From NCBI GenBank assembly GCA_000953695.1, contig LN554846.1, positions 1,860,001 through 1,924,000 on the forward strand: a stretch of DNA of 64,000 nt. Direction: 5' to 3'. Source of the DNA: Aliivibrio wodanis (GTDB taxonomy: Bacteria > Pseudomonadota > Gammaproteobacteria > Enterobacterales > Vibrionaceae). The position numbers and the translations under genes were made by a program. The notes below the pieces were generated by a model that saw nothing but the letters and a program-made list of their open reading frames with translations, was not told the origin of the DNA and searched no databases. Position 1 is the first letter of the stretch, and the number at the start of each line of letters is the position of its first letter. This document shows, piece after piece, positions 56,536 through 64,000 of the stretch.

Positions 56536-58185
56536 ATGAAATATTCAAAGATTTGCCTATTATTCGCTTGTTCTTTACCCCTCATCGGTTGTAATGATGA
56601 AACTAGCGACTGGGATAAGAACGTGCCACCGGAGTCAGCAATAACCCTTTCTATTGCTGAAGGCACAACATTAACTGAACCACTTAATGCTACTTCAGTC
56701 GATTATATTCAGGTCTATTTGTCAGAACCAAGTCAGCATGACTTTACTATTCACTACACTACTGTTGATGATACCGCAACTTCTGATCAATCAAACTCTG
56801 ATTATCATTATCAGGCTTCAACAAATGCAAGTGTTGCTGTCAATATCGGTGATGAAAGAGTTAAACTTCCTATTACAGTAAGAAATAATCAATTACACGA
56901 AAATGATGTTAGCTTTACGCTGTCATTTACTGCTGATAATTCTAGTTATTTAATTCCTGAAAATAACTATGCGATTAATATTAAAAATTCAGATCCTGTT
57001 CCAGGAGTTAACTTTGATACCGTATTTACTAACGCCAAAGAAGGGGACAGTAATTTAAGTTACTCACTGACATTAAGCCATAGAACAACCAGTAGGTTAG
57101 AGATCATAATTACGCAAAGTGGTACAGCAACTGCAAACGAAGATTACACACTACTAACCCCTCTTCCTCTTGTTATTGAACCAAAATCATTAACTTCTTC
57201 GATTGATTTAAATATCAACACGGATACTAATTTAGAGTACAGTGAGTTAATCGCATTTAGTATGGATACCACCGGAACTTATCAACCAGGAGAAAGAGGG
57301 AAACTATCTATTCTTATTGCTGGTGATACAAGTCAAAATGATACCGGTTTAACCACTGTTTATGATGGTAATACTTTTAATGCTTCAGGTCCTAATGCTG
57401 AATACCCAGGTCAAGATGCCGAAAGAGGCAGAGATATTACAGATCCTAGCCCTATTGACGGCCATGCTGGTTATTCGTTTTTGAAACACAATTATGCAGG
57501 TGAGCCACTTGATGAAAATTCAAGTAATTATGCCTGTATTCAAGATCAGACAACTGGCCTTTATATTGAAGCCAAAGGTGATTATCTTGCACCGCTAAGT
57601 GATTCAGTTGTAACCATTGATAAGCGTATTCAAGACTACAAAGACGACCCAGACGAGAACAGTTATCCAAGTGAGTACAAAACACAATCATCACGTTGGA
57701 ATAATATTGCTGGTGTTTATACTTGGTACGAACCTGATGCCACATTAAATAATAATGTTCCAGGGTCTTTAGGAAGTGGATTTACCCACTCAGATTACCC
57801 TGTTAGCTCTTTTTGTTCTTTCCCAGACTCTGAAATGGCCAATTATGACCCAAGTTCACAGAATTGTAATAGCAATACTTATATTGCTAAATTAAATTCA
57901 AATGGTGTATGTGGTTTCAAGGATTGGCGTTTACCAACACCGTCTGAATTACGTTCATTTTTAATTCTCGATACTTCAGTGAACCCAAATGCTATTGACT
58001 ACTTTCCACCAAGAAGCCAATTAATTAATAATACATCAAGCCAACAATTGGTTTGGACTAGTGCAAGTGCTATCAATACTCCAGCCTCAGCTTGGTGTGT
58101 TGATATAGAAACAGCTAAAGCACACTTATGTAATAAAAATACATTTAATACAACTATTGCCGTTCGAGGAGGGGTAGAACAATGA
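56536..58185 (+). CDS. Lipoprotein with Calx-beta-like repeats and Lcl (DUF1566) domain
   Basis: A 549-aa probable surface lipoprotein. The signal peptide ends at lipobox LIGC (about residue 19). Two Calx-beta-like beta-sandwich repeats follow (about 35-145 and 150-260; DDTATSDQSNSDY and TATANEDYTLL are the hallmark turns), then an Lcl C-terminal/DUF1566 domain (about 320-545) with FKDWRLPTPSELRSF and a terminal VRGG. DUF1566 domains occur at the ends of adhesins such as Legionella Lcl. The start at 56536 follows a weak AGG; an in-frame codon at 56482 would spoil the lipoprotein signal. It overlaps the next gene by ATGA. Confidence 0.8.
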   Translation: MKYSKICLLFACSLPLIGCNDETSDWDKNVPPESAITLSIAEGTTLTEPLNATSVDYIQVYLSEPSQHDFTIHYTTVDDTATSDQSNSDYHYQASTNASVAVNIGDERVKLPITVRNNQLHENDVSFTLSFTADNSSYLIPENNYAINIKNSDPVPGVNFDTVFTNAKEGDSNLSYSLTLSHRTTSRLEIIITQSGTATANEDYTLLTPLPLVIEPKSLTSSIDLNINTDTNLEYSELIAFSMDTTGTYQPGERGKLSILIAGDTSQNDTGLTTVYDGNTFNASGPNAEYPGQDAERGRDITDPSPIDGHAGYSFLKHNYAGEPLDENSSNYACIQDQTTGLYIEAKGDYLAPLSDSVVTIDKRIQDYKDDPDENSYPSEYKTQSSRWNNIAGVYTWYEPDATLNNNVPGSLGSGFTHSDYPVSSFCSFPDSEMANYDPSSQNCNSNTYIAKLNSNGVCGFKDWRLPTPSELRSFLILDTSVNPNAIDYFPPRSQLINNTSSQQLVWTSASAINTPASAWCVDIETAKAHLCNKNTFNTTIAVRGGVEQ

Positions 58186-58700
58186 TAAAGAAAATAACAC
58201 TACTTAGTACATTATTGATGACTTCCCCTGCCTTACTAGCGCAGGTCTGCTCAGATACGGTACCAGAAAGTCACTTCGCAGGGCAATTCGTTGACAAGCA
58301 TGACGGTACTATTATTGATGTAAAAAATAGTTTAGTGTGGCAAAAGTGTAACTTTGGCGAAAACTACAATGAACTTACCAATGCCTGTGATGGCAAAGCT
58401 AGTGATCTTCGAGATTGGAAATCAGCTTTAGAAGCAGCCCAAACGGTAACTGAATTTAATTTACCAAACATCCATGAACTAGCATCATTAGTAGATTACT
58501 CTTGTTATTCTCCATCAAGTGATTTATCTATTTTCCCAACAATGCATTCATCTCCTTACTGGTCTTCTACTGGTGACTTTTTAAATACAAATGTAGAAAT
58601 CAAAGCTTATGTTATTGATTTTTTTGATGGACAAGAAGTCGATACTCGTTTAGATGAAGTAAAATATATTCGCCTAGTAAAACCCCTAACTCATGAGTAA
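58182..58700 (+). CDS. Exported single-domain Lcl (DUF1566) protein
   Basis: A 172-aa exported protein with signal peptide (residues 1-20, ending ALLA) and one Lcl/DUF1566 domain (about 40-168): DVKNSLVWQKCNFGE, LRDWKSALEAAQ, FNLPNIHELASLVDYSC, and SSPYWSSTGD. Several cysteines suggest disulfides. It is translationally coupled to the lipoprotein by a 4-base overlap. It may bind the same ligand or pair with the larger protein's C-terminal domain; that is inference. Confidence 0.8.
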   Translation: MIKKITLLSTLLMTSPALLAQVCSDTVPESHFAGQFVDKHDGTIIDVKNSLVWQKCNFGENYNELTNACDGKASDLRDWKSALEAAQTVTEFNLPNIHELASLVDYSCYSPSSDLSIFPTMHSSPYWSSTGDFLNTNVEIKAYVIDFFDGQEVDTRLDEVKYIRLVKPLTHE

Positions 58701-58709
58701 ATTCTTTTG

Positions 58710-59330
58710 ATGAAAAAAATTGCACTTTTAACAGCCTTATTACCAATTAGCGCTCTCGCCGACTATTCACAGCCGAGCTCTAATACAAATAAAAAAGATA
58801 CCTTACCGGAATCTTACTTTTATTTAAATACAGGTTTAGTTGAATTCAAAAAAGACTTACCAAATACATTAATTGTAAATGAAGAAACGACTAAACCTAA
58901 TTTTGGCTTAGGTCTTGGTTATCATATTAATCAGTACCTTGCTGCTGAAACTTTTTATCGTTATTCAGAAACTGAATTTGATATTAGTTCTCAACTTGCA
59001 ATTGATGATTTTTCAATTCAAGTCCATCAATTAGGTGCGGCTATTGTTCCTTCAACTGCTATTTTTGGTCAATCAGGAATTGAGATATTTGCTAAGCTCG
59101 GAGCTTCATTCGCTAAAATTAATACGGCTGATTTAATTAACAATGGGAAATATTCAAGCGAATCAGGAGGATTGTTTGAAGCTGGTGCAGGCATTCAGTG
59201 GAATAGCCATAATGATGTACTAGTACGTTTTGAGTATACAAACGTATTCGCTGATGCAGGATTTGATCAAGCGATGGAGAATACATCTTTTGATGGTTTC
59301 CAGCTTTCCGTTGGTTATTCTTTTTACTAA
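58710..59330 (+). CDS. OmpA-like outer-membrane beta-barrel protein
   Basis: A 206-aa protein with a signal peptide (residues 1-17, ending SALA) and eight probable strands of an OmpA/OmpW-type barrel (YFYLNTGLVEFKK, FGLGLGYHINQYLAAETFYRY, GLFEAGAGIQWNSHND). It ends in GFQLSVGYSFY, the aromatic C-terminus expected for BAM insertion. The start is ATG 58710; the in-frame TTG just before it is rejected. It is the third gene of the unit, 9 bases after the DUF1566 gene, and could be its outer-membrane anchor or partner. Confidence 0.82.
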   Translation: MKKIALLTALLPISALADYSQPSSNTNKKDTLPESYFYLNTGLVEFKKDLPNTLIVNEETTKPNFGLGLGYHINQYLAAETFYRYSETEFDISSQLAIDDFSIQVHQLGAAIVPSTAIFGQSGIEIFAKLGASFAKINTADLINNGKYSSESGGLFEAGAGIQWNSHNDVLVRFEYTNVFADAGFDQAMENTSFDGFQLSVGYSFY

Positions 59331-59402
59331 AGAAACGCCTTAATAAAGGGCTAATCCCGCTCACGAATTTAAGCAATCATTTTAGCCTTTGATGGTATAA
59401 TT

Positions 59403-59431
59403 AAAGCACCTAAATATTATTTAGGTGCTTT
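59403..59431. terminator. Convergent hairpin between OmpA-like gene and RND pump
   Basis: AAAGCACCTAAATA and its near-complement TATTTAGGTGCTTT form a 13-14 bp stem. A/T flanks allow use in both directions. Confidence 0.7.
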
Positions 59432-59461
59432 AAATCTTGCAAAAACCTTTATCTCACAACA

Positions 59462-62400
59462 CTAATGCGAAATACGCCCTGTAATATCATGATCTAATTC
59501 TTTATTTAATAATGCTTCTACATGACCCGGTGAATGAGTCTGTCCTGAAATTAATCGATACATTGCAGGAATAACAAATAACGTAACCAAAGTCGCAAAG
59601 GCCATACCAAAGAAGATAACCGTACCTACTGCCACTCGGCTCTCATAACCCGCACCTGTAGACATAATCAATGGAATAGCACCTGCTAATGTCGTAAATG
59701 CCGTCATCAAGATAGGACGTAATCGACGAGCAGAGGCATCAACAATCGCTTGTTCTAACTCTATGCCTTTATCTCGTAACTGGTTTGCAAACTCAACAAT
59801 CAAGATCCCGTTTTTGGTTACCATGCCGATCAACATGATCATACCAATCTGGCTATAAATATTCAGTCCTTGGCCCATAATCACTAGCCCTAAGAAACCA
59901 CCAAATACCCCCATTGGAACAGTAAACATCACCACCATTGGGTTAATAAAGCTTTCAAATTGTGCCGCAAGAACAAGATAAGCAACGAGCAGCGCCAATC
60001 CAAATACTACCAAAATACTTGATTGGTTTTCTTTAAAGTCTTTAGACTCGCCGGTATAAGCTACTGAAATATCACTCGGTAACATTTCAATCGCTTTCGC
60101 ATCCAAATAATCCAGAGCATCACCTAGCGTTGCACCATCTTTTAGGTTGGCACTTAAGGTAATGGATTTCTGTTTATTGGTGTGTGATAGACGAATAGCA
60201 GACGCAACTTCATTGATTTTAGTTACCGTATCAAGAGTAACTAATTCCCCAGTCGCCGTTCTCATGTAAATTTGGCTAAGATCCGCAGCATTATTGAAGC
60301 TATTTTCATCACCTCGTAAATACACATCGTACTCTTCGCCACGATCCACATACGTTGTTTCACTTTTACCACCAAGCATGATCTCAAGGGTATCTGAAAT
60401 ATCAGAGATCTTAATGCCTAACTCTGCAGCACGGTTGCGATCAACTGACACAACTAACTCTGGTGTTTTTTCAGAATAGTTAATGTCTGCACCTTCCATC
60501 AATGGGCTATTATTCGCTTCTGCTTTTAATACATCACCCCATTTTTGTAGCTCTTTGTAATCTGAACCGCCAAGCACAAATTGCACAGGCTCACTTGAAC
60601 CACCACGGAAGCCTGGCATCATTGGGAATACACGAACATCTGGAATATCGACTAAGGTTTTACGAATTAAGCCTAATCCTTCTTGAGCTGTCAGCTCTCT
60701 GTCTGCCCAATCTTCTAAGATCATGATAACAAAACCAGTCTGGTCGCCAGCATTACCACCAAACGCGGGTGATTGAATACTGAATGATTTTAAGAATCCT
60801 TGACCAAGTAATGGCATCAGTCTCTCTTCAACAATATCCATGTTTGAGCTCATTCGGTTATAACTGGTGGCATCAGCACCACGAACAAACGCAAACAATA
60901 CACCACGGTCTTCTTGCGGTGTTAACTGTGATGGGACTTGCTTCATTAGCCCGTAGCTACCGCCAATACAGGCTAAGATAATCACAGGTGCCAATAGACG
61001 CCATGCCACCGCTTTACTAACCGATTTACGATAACCTCTTTCTAAGCTAGCAAACAGTTTGTCGACAAAGAGATTAAAACGATTTGGTTTAACATTGGCT
61101 TTTAAGATCTTGCTGCCTAACACTGGGGTCAGCGTTAAAGCTATCAAAGAAGAAAATAAGACCGACATCGCAAGCAATACTGAGAACTCAGTAAATAATA
61201 GACCAACCATGCCATCCATAAATGAGATCGGCAAGAATACCATTACCAGAACCAAGGTCGTTGCTATTACGGCAAAACCTACTTCTCTTGTGCCTTTATA
61301 GGCGGCTAATAGTGGCGACTCCCCTTTTTCTAAATGATGGAAAATGTTCTCTACGACCACAATGGCATCATCAACCACCAGACCAATCGATAAGATCAGT
61401 GCCATTAACGTAATTAAATTAATTGAAAAACCAAAGTAATACGCCGCCATAAAAGACGAAATTAATGAAACAGGTACGGTAACTGCCGGAATTAACGTTG
61501 CTCGTGCTTGGCCAATAAAGATATAAAGCACTAAGATAACCAAACCACCCGTAATAAAGAGTGTGCTGTATACCTCAGAAATCGAGCGATCGATAAACAC
61601 GGTAGAGTCATAATCAATGGCTAAACGAGTACCTTCAGGTAGAAACTGTTGGATCTTCTCTACTTCTTCATGAACTAAATTCGCCACATCTAATGGATTT
61701 GCATCAGATTGTGGAACAATGCCCATACTTACGTTAACAACACCATCACTTTTAAAGGTTGAGTTTTCATTTTCTGCACCGATAAATACATCTGCAACGT
61801 CTTTTAGATAAATAGACGTTCCATCGCTGGCGGTTTTAACAACGAGATAATTAAAGTCTTCTGCTTGGTTATAGAGGCGCTCAGTTCGAACCGACATCAC
61901 AATGGCGTCGTTACGAACTTCACCACCCGGGCTTTCGATATTCTCTGAACGAAGTGCTGCGGTAATATCAGAAGCAATAACGCCTCGCCCTGCCATTAAA
62001 TCAGGTTTGAGCTTTACATACATAACCTTGTAAAGACCACCTGAAATATCAACCGAACTCACACCTGTAATCAAACTAAAACGGTCAACCAATACACGCT
62101 CGGTGTAATCGGTAAGCTCAGTTCGATCCATAACGCTTGAACTTAAATTGATATATAAAGACGCTTCGCCACTGCCGTTATTCTTAAAGACAACGGGGTC
62201 ATCCGCTTCATCAGGCAAACTTCGCTGGGCACGAGCTACCGCATCACGAATATCACTCACACCGGTATTTAAGTCGTAACCTAGATCAAAGGTAATCGTA
62301 ATACGAGACATGCTGTTACGAGTGGTTGACTCTATTTCATCAATACCACTAATACCTGAAAGCTGATCTTCTAATACAGTCGTGATCTGACTTTCAATAA

Positions 62401-62572
62401 TCGTCGCCGAAGCACCTTCATAACGAGTACTAATAGAAACCACAGGGCTTTCAATATCAGGCATTTCACGTACGGCTAGTTTACTAAACGACACCGCACC
62501 AAACACACACAACAACAAACTTAAAACAATGGCAACCACGGGCCTTTTTACTGAGGTATCAGATAACCACAT
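59462..62572 (-). CDS. RND multidrug efflux transporter (HAE1 family)
   Basis: Inner-membrane proton-driven pump of a tripartite efflux system. The 1036-aa protein has the standard two-fold RND layout: TM1 near 12-30, large periplasmic loop to about 335, six helices, second loop about 555-860, then six helices. Helix 4 carries the proton-relay pair Asp-Asp in ILSIGLVVDDAIVVVENI (about 395-412). Its start PVVAIVLSLLLCVFG and REMPDIESP are typical of Vibrio HAE1 pumps. It starts 2 bases after the adaptor stop. No outer-membrane channel gene is nearby, so it probably uses TolC. Confidence 0.9.
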   Translation of the reverse strand: MWLSDTSVKRPVVAIVLSLLLCVFGAVSFSKLAVREMPDIESPVVSISTRYEGASATIIESQITTVLEDQLSGISGIDEIESTTRNSMSRITITFDLGYDLNTGVSDIRDAVARAQRSLPDEADDPVVFKNNGSGEASLYINLSSSVMDRTELTDYTERVLVDRFSLITGVSSVDISGGLYKVMYVKLKPDLMAGRGVIASDITAALRSENIESPGGEVRNDAIVMSVRTERLYNQAEDFNYLVVKTASDGTSIYLKDVADVFIGAENENSTFKSDGVVNVSMGIVPQSDANPLDVANLVHEEVEKIQQFLPEGTRLAIDYDSTVFIDRSISEVYSTLFITGGLVILVLYIFIGQARATLIPAVTVPVSLISSFMAAYYFGFSINLITLMALILSIGLVVDDAIVVVENIFHHLEKGESPLLAAYKGTREVGFAVIATTLVLVMVFLPISFMDGMVGLLFTEFSVLLAMSVLFSSLIALTLTPVLGSKILKANVKPNRFNLFVDKLFASLERGYRKSVSKAVAWRLLAPVIILACIGGSYGLMKQVPSQLTPQEDRGVLFAFVRGADATSYNRMSSNMDIVEERLMPLLGQGFLKSFSIQSPAFGGNAGDQTGFVIMILEDWADRELTAQEGLGLIRKTLVDIPDVRVFPMMPGFRGGSSEPVQFVLGGSDYKELQKWGDVLKAEANNSPLMEGADINYSEKTPELVVSVDRNRAAELGIKISDISDTLEIMLGGKSETTYVDRGEEYDVYLRGDENSFNNAADLSQIYMRTATGELVTLDTVTKINEVASAIRLSHTNKQKSITLSANLKDGATLGDALDYLDAKAIEMLPSDISVAYTGESKDFKENQSSILVVFGLALLVAYLVLAAQFESFINPMVVMFTVPMGVFGGFLGLVIMGQGLNIYSQIGMIMLIGMVTKNGILIVEFANQLRDKGIELEQAIVDASARRLRPILMTAFTTLAGAIPLIMSTGAGYESRVAVGTVIFFGMAFATLVTLFVIPAMYRLISGQTHSPGHVEALLNKELDHDITGRISH

Positions 62573-62574
62573 GA

Positions 62575-63630
62575 TTATTGTCCTTTAGCAACAGGTTGAG
62601 TCTCTTGTTCAAGTAACTTAACGGTTACGCCTTCACGCATATTAACTAAGCCTTGAACTACGATATCTTGACCAATCTCTAAACCAGATTCAATCACTAC
62701 GCGGTTTTCAACACGAGCGCCCAGTGTAACTTGAGTTCGTGTCACTTTATTATCATCACCGATGACATAAACATAGCGTTTTGTACCTGAGTACTCTAAT
62801 GCTTGAACTGGAATGATTGGTGCATTAATCGCAGGGAAGTCTAACTCTGCAGCCATCAACATACCCGGTTTCATTTTTAGATCTTTATTTGGAAATTCAA
62901 TACGAATACGTAAATTCAAGGTTTCAGCATTAATACGAGAATCAATACCCACTACTTTTCCTGAAAATACTGTTTTCCCCCATGCTTGGCTCATAGCATC
63001 TACTTTCATGCCGGTAGATAACATAGAAAGATAACGCTCTGGTACTTGTAGATCTAACTGCATTAAAGACAAATTATCTAAGGTCAGTAATTCAGTTCCA
63101 GCATTAACCATTTTTCCGCGGCTAAAATCGATGAATCCGACCGTGCCAGAAAAAGGAGCTGAAATGTGAAGATCTGATAAATTTGCATTTGCCGCTTCTA
63201 AACGTGCTTGGGCAATATCAACGCTGGCTTTTTGGCCATCAATTTCTGTCTGAGTAATGGCGTTCTTTTTCGCTAAGCGTTGAAATTCTTTTAGCTTACG
63301 TTTTTCATCATTTAAATACGCTTGAGCCTCTTTAATAGCCGCACTGGCTTTATCATCATTTAATTGAATTAAAAGCTGACCTTTTTTGACCTCTTGATTT
63401 GCCTTAACCGCAATTCGGTCAATTTTTCCAGAGACCTCAGGAGAGATAATGACAGACTCTGCCGCTTCTAATTTACCGATTAAAGATAATGATTGAGATA
63501 TTTCATGTGTTGCAACCTCTTCAGAGACAACAGCAACCGATTGATTTCCTCTTGGTTTCTTAGCATAAGAAGGTGTTGATAAAGTGCATGCTAATAAAAC
63601 AGCAAGAGTAATAGACTTAGTTTGATTCAT
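62575..63630 (-). CDS. RND efflux periplasmic adaptor (membrane fusion protein)
   Basis: Links the RND pump to the outer-membrane channel. The 351-aa protein has a signal peptide (ending PSYA at about 23), a barrel-sandwich half-motif (GKLEAAESVIISPEVSGKID), a helical hairpin (about 85-150: ASAAIKEAQAYLNDEKRKL), the returning lipoyl half (SAPFSGTVGFIDFSRGK), and a beta-barrel domain. The signal has LLAC, which could be lipidated, but cleavage after SYA is equally plausible. It is the first gene of a two-gene operon with the pump. 63631-63848 shows no other gene. Confidence 0.9.
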   Translation of the reverse strand: MNQTKSITLAVLLACTLSTPSYAKKPRGNQSVAVVSEEVATHEISQSLSLIGKLEAAESVIISPEVSGKIDRIAVKANQEVKKGQLLIQLNDDKASAAIKEAQAYLNDEKRKLKEFQRLAKKNAITQTEIDGQKASVDIAQARLEAANANLSDLHISAPFSGTVGFIDFSRGKMVNAGTELLTLDNLSLMQLDLQVPERYLSMLSTGMKVDAMSQAWGKTVFSGKVVGIDSRINAETLNLRIRIEFPNKDLKMKPGMLMAAELDFPAINAPIIPVQALEYSGTKRYVYVIGDDNKVTRTQVTLGARVENRVVIESGLEIGQDIVVQGLVNMREGVTVKLLEQETQPVAKGQ

Positions 63631-63848
63631 ATTGATACTTATTATTTGAATTATTAAAATTACTTACTGACTCTAGTTTACCAAGTGAAAGCGGTTTTGT
63701 TCGTCAATGAATGTAAAGATGGTGCAATAAACTGTAAAAACAATCACTTCCATATGACCCTTTTTTATATTATTTGTTCAAAAATGGTGCTTTTTACCCC
63801 TTTTTGACGAAAAACCAATCATTCAAACCAAAAAACAAAGAAAAGTGC

Positions 63849-63876
63849 TTTACAGAAAAACGAAGTTTGCTATTAT
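63849..63876 (+). promoter_or_regulatory. Promoter of tRNA-Tyr operon
   Basis: TTTACA (63849-63854) and TATTAT (63871-63876) are 16 bases apart, followed by the GC-containing discriminator TCGCTCC. It lies about 60 bases upstream of tRNA-Tyr. Such discriminators are typical of stringently controlled stable-RNA promoters. Confidence 0.6.
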
Positions 63877-63936
63877 TCGCTCCGAACTTGGCAAGGTCGT
63901 TGGGAAAACTCTTGTTAAGTATAAAAATCTCTCGTT

Positions 63937-64000
<64 letters not shown>

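Noticed and set aside
59462..63630. Naming the pump VexGH
   Set aside because: The Vibrio HAE1 family has many paralogues and I cannot separate them without alignment.

Overview
The window looks like a chromosomal stretch of a marine Vibrionaceae bacterium, most likely Aliivibrio (A. fischeri group). The reasons are AT-rich base composition, Vibrio-type versions of nrf, torRD, purR, mtsABC and tesB/ybaY, a cyclic di-GMP riboswitch in front of a TfoX-family gene, and several membrane diguanylate cyclases. The genus is inferred from protein recognition; no search was run. No IS element, prophage or CRISPR array is visible, so most of the window reads as core genome with a few decayed genes.

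Layout. 0.1-4.3 kb: aapJQMP, a general L-amino-acid ABC importer. 4.5-10.3 kb: yccA, two Sel1/TPR-repeat proteins, a frameshifted pseudogene in front of an MscS-type channel, and a diguanylate cyclase. 10.4-13.2 kb: a Nudix-PAP2 fusion with a decayed PAP2 active site, an acetyltransferase, and an intact PAP2 phosphatase. 13.2-21.1 kb: the nitrite-ammonification system. nrfBCDE, a thioredoxin gene and nrfF run leftward, nrfA runs rightward from a shared regulatory region with a perfect FNR palindrome, and an nrfG-like TPR gene converges on nrfA. 21.2-28.8 kb: pldA-like, hrpB, maeA, a DUF3392 gene, sanA, and a second diguanylate cyclase with the same sensor as the first. 29.2-32.1 kb: split B12-dependent ribonucleotide reductase nrdJa/nrdJb. 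32.2-37.3 kb: a MipA/OmpV-like outer membrane protein, a small hypothetical gene, and the ECF transporter mtsABC behind tandem MetJ boxes. 37.3-41.1 kb: tRNA-Leu, a glycine-zipper lipoprotein, an RstAB-like two-component pair, and a Cys-Leu-Cys tRNA operon. 41.2-45.5 kb: rluF, a coiled-coil lipoprotein, and torR/torD divergent. 45.6-49.8 kb: purR with a probable autoregulatory operator, the c-di-GMP-I riboswitch with tfoY, and a third diguanylate cyclase. 49.8-56.4 kb: a membrane protein, ybaY/tesB divergent, a DecR-type Lrp regulator, a deleted M4 metalloprotease pseudogene, a cysteine-desulfhydrase-like enzyme, and queC. 56.5-59.3 kb: an operon of two Lcl/DUF1566 surface proteins and an OmpA-like barrel. 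59.5-63.6 kb: an RND efflux pump and its adaptor. The window ends inside a tRNA-Tyr gene.

How the parts connect. Anaerobic respiration recurs (nrf, torRD, FNR-like sites, possibly the oxygen-independent NrdJ). Cyclic di-GMP recurs as three synthases and one riboswitch. Sulfur amino acids recur as MetJ-controlled mtsABC, a DecR-like regulator and a cysteine-desulfhydrase-like enzyme. The least explained pieces are the Lcl-domain operon, the Nudix-PAP2 fusion, and the shared periplasmic sensor of two diguanylate cyclases.
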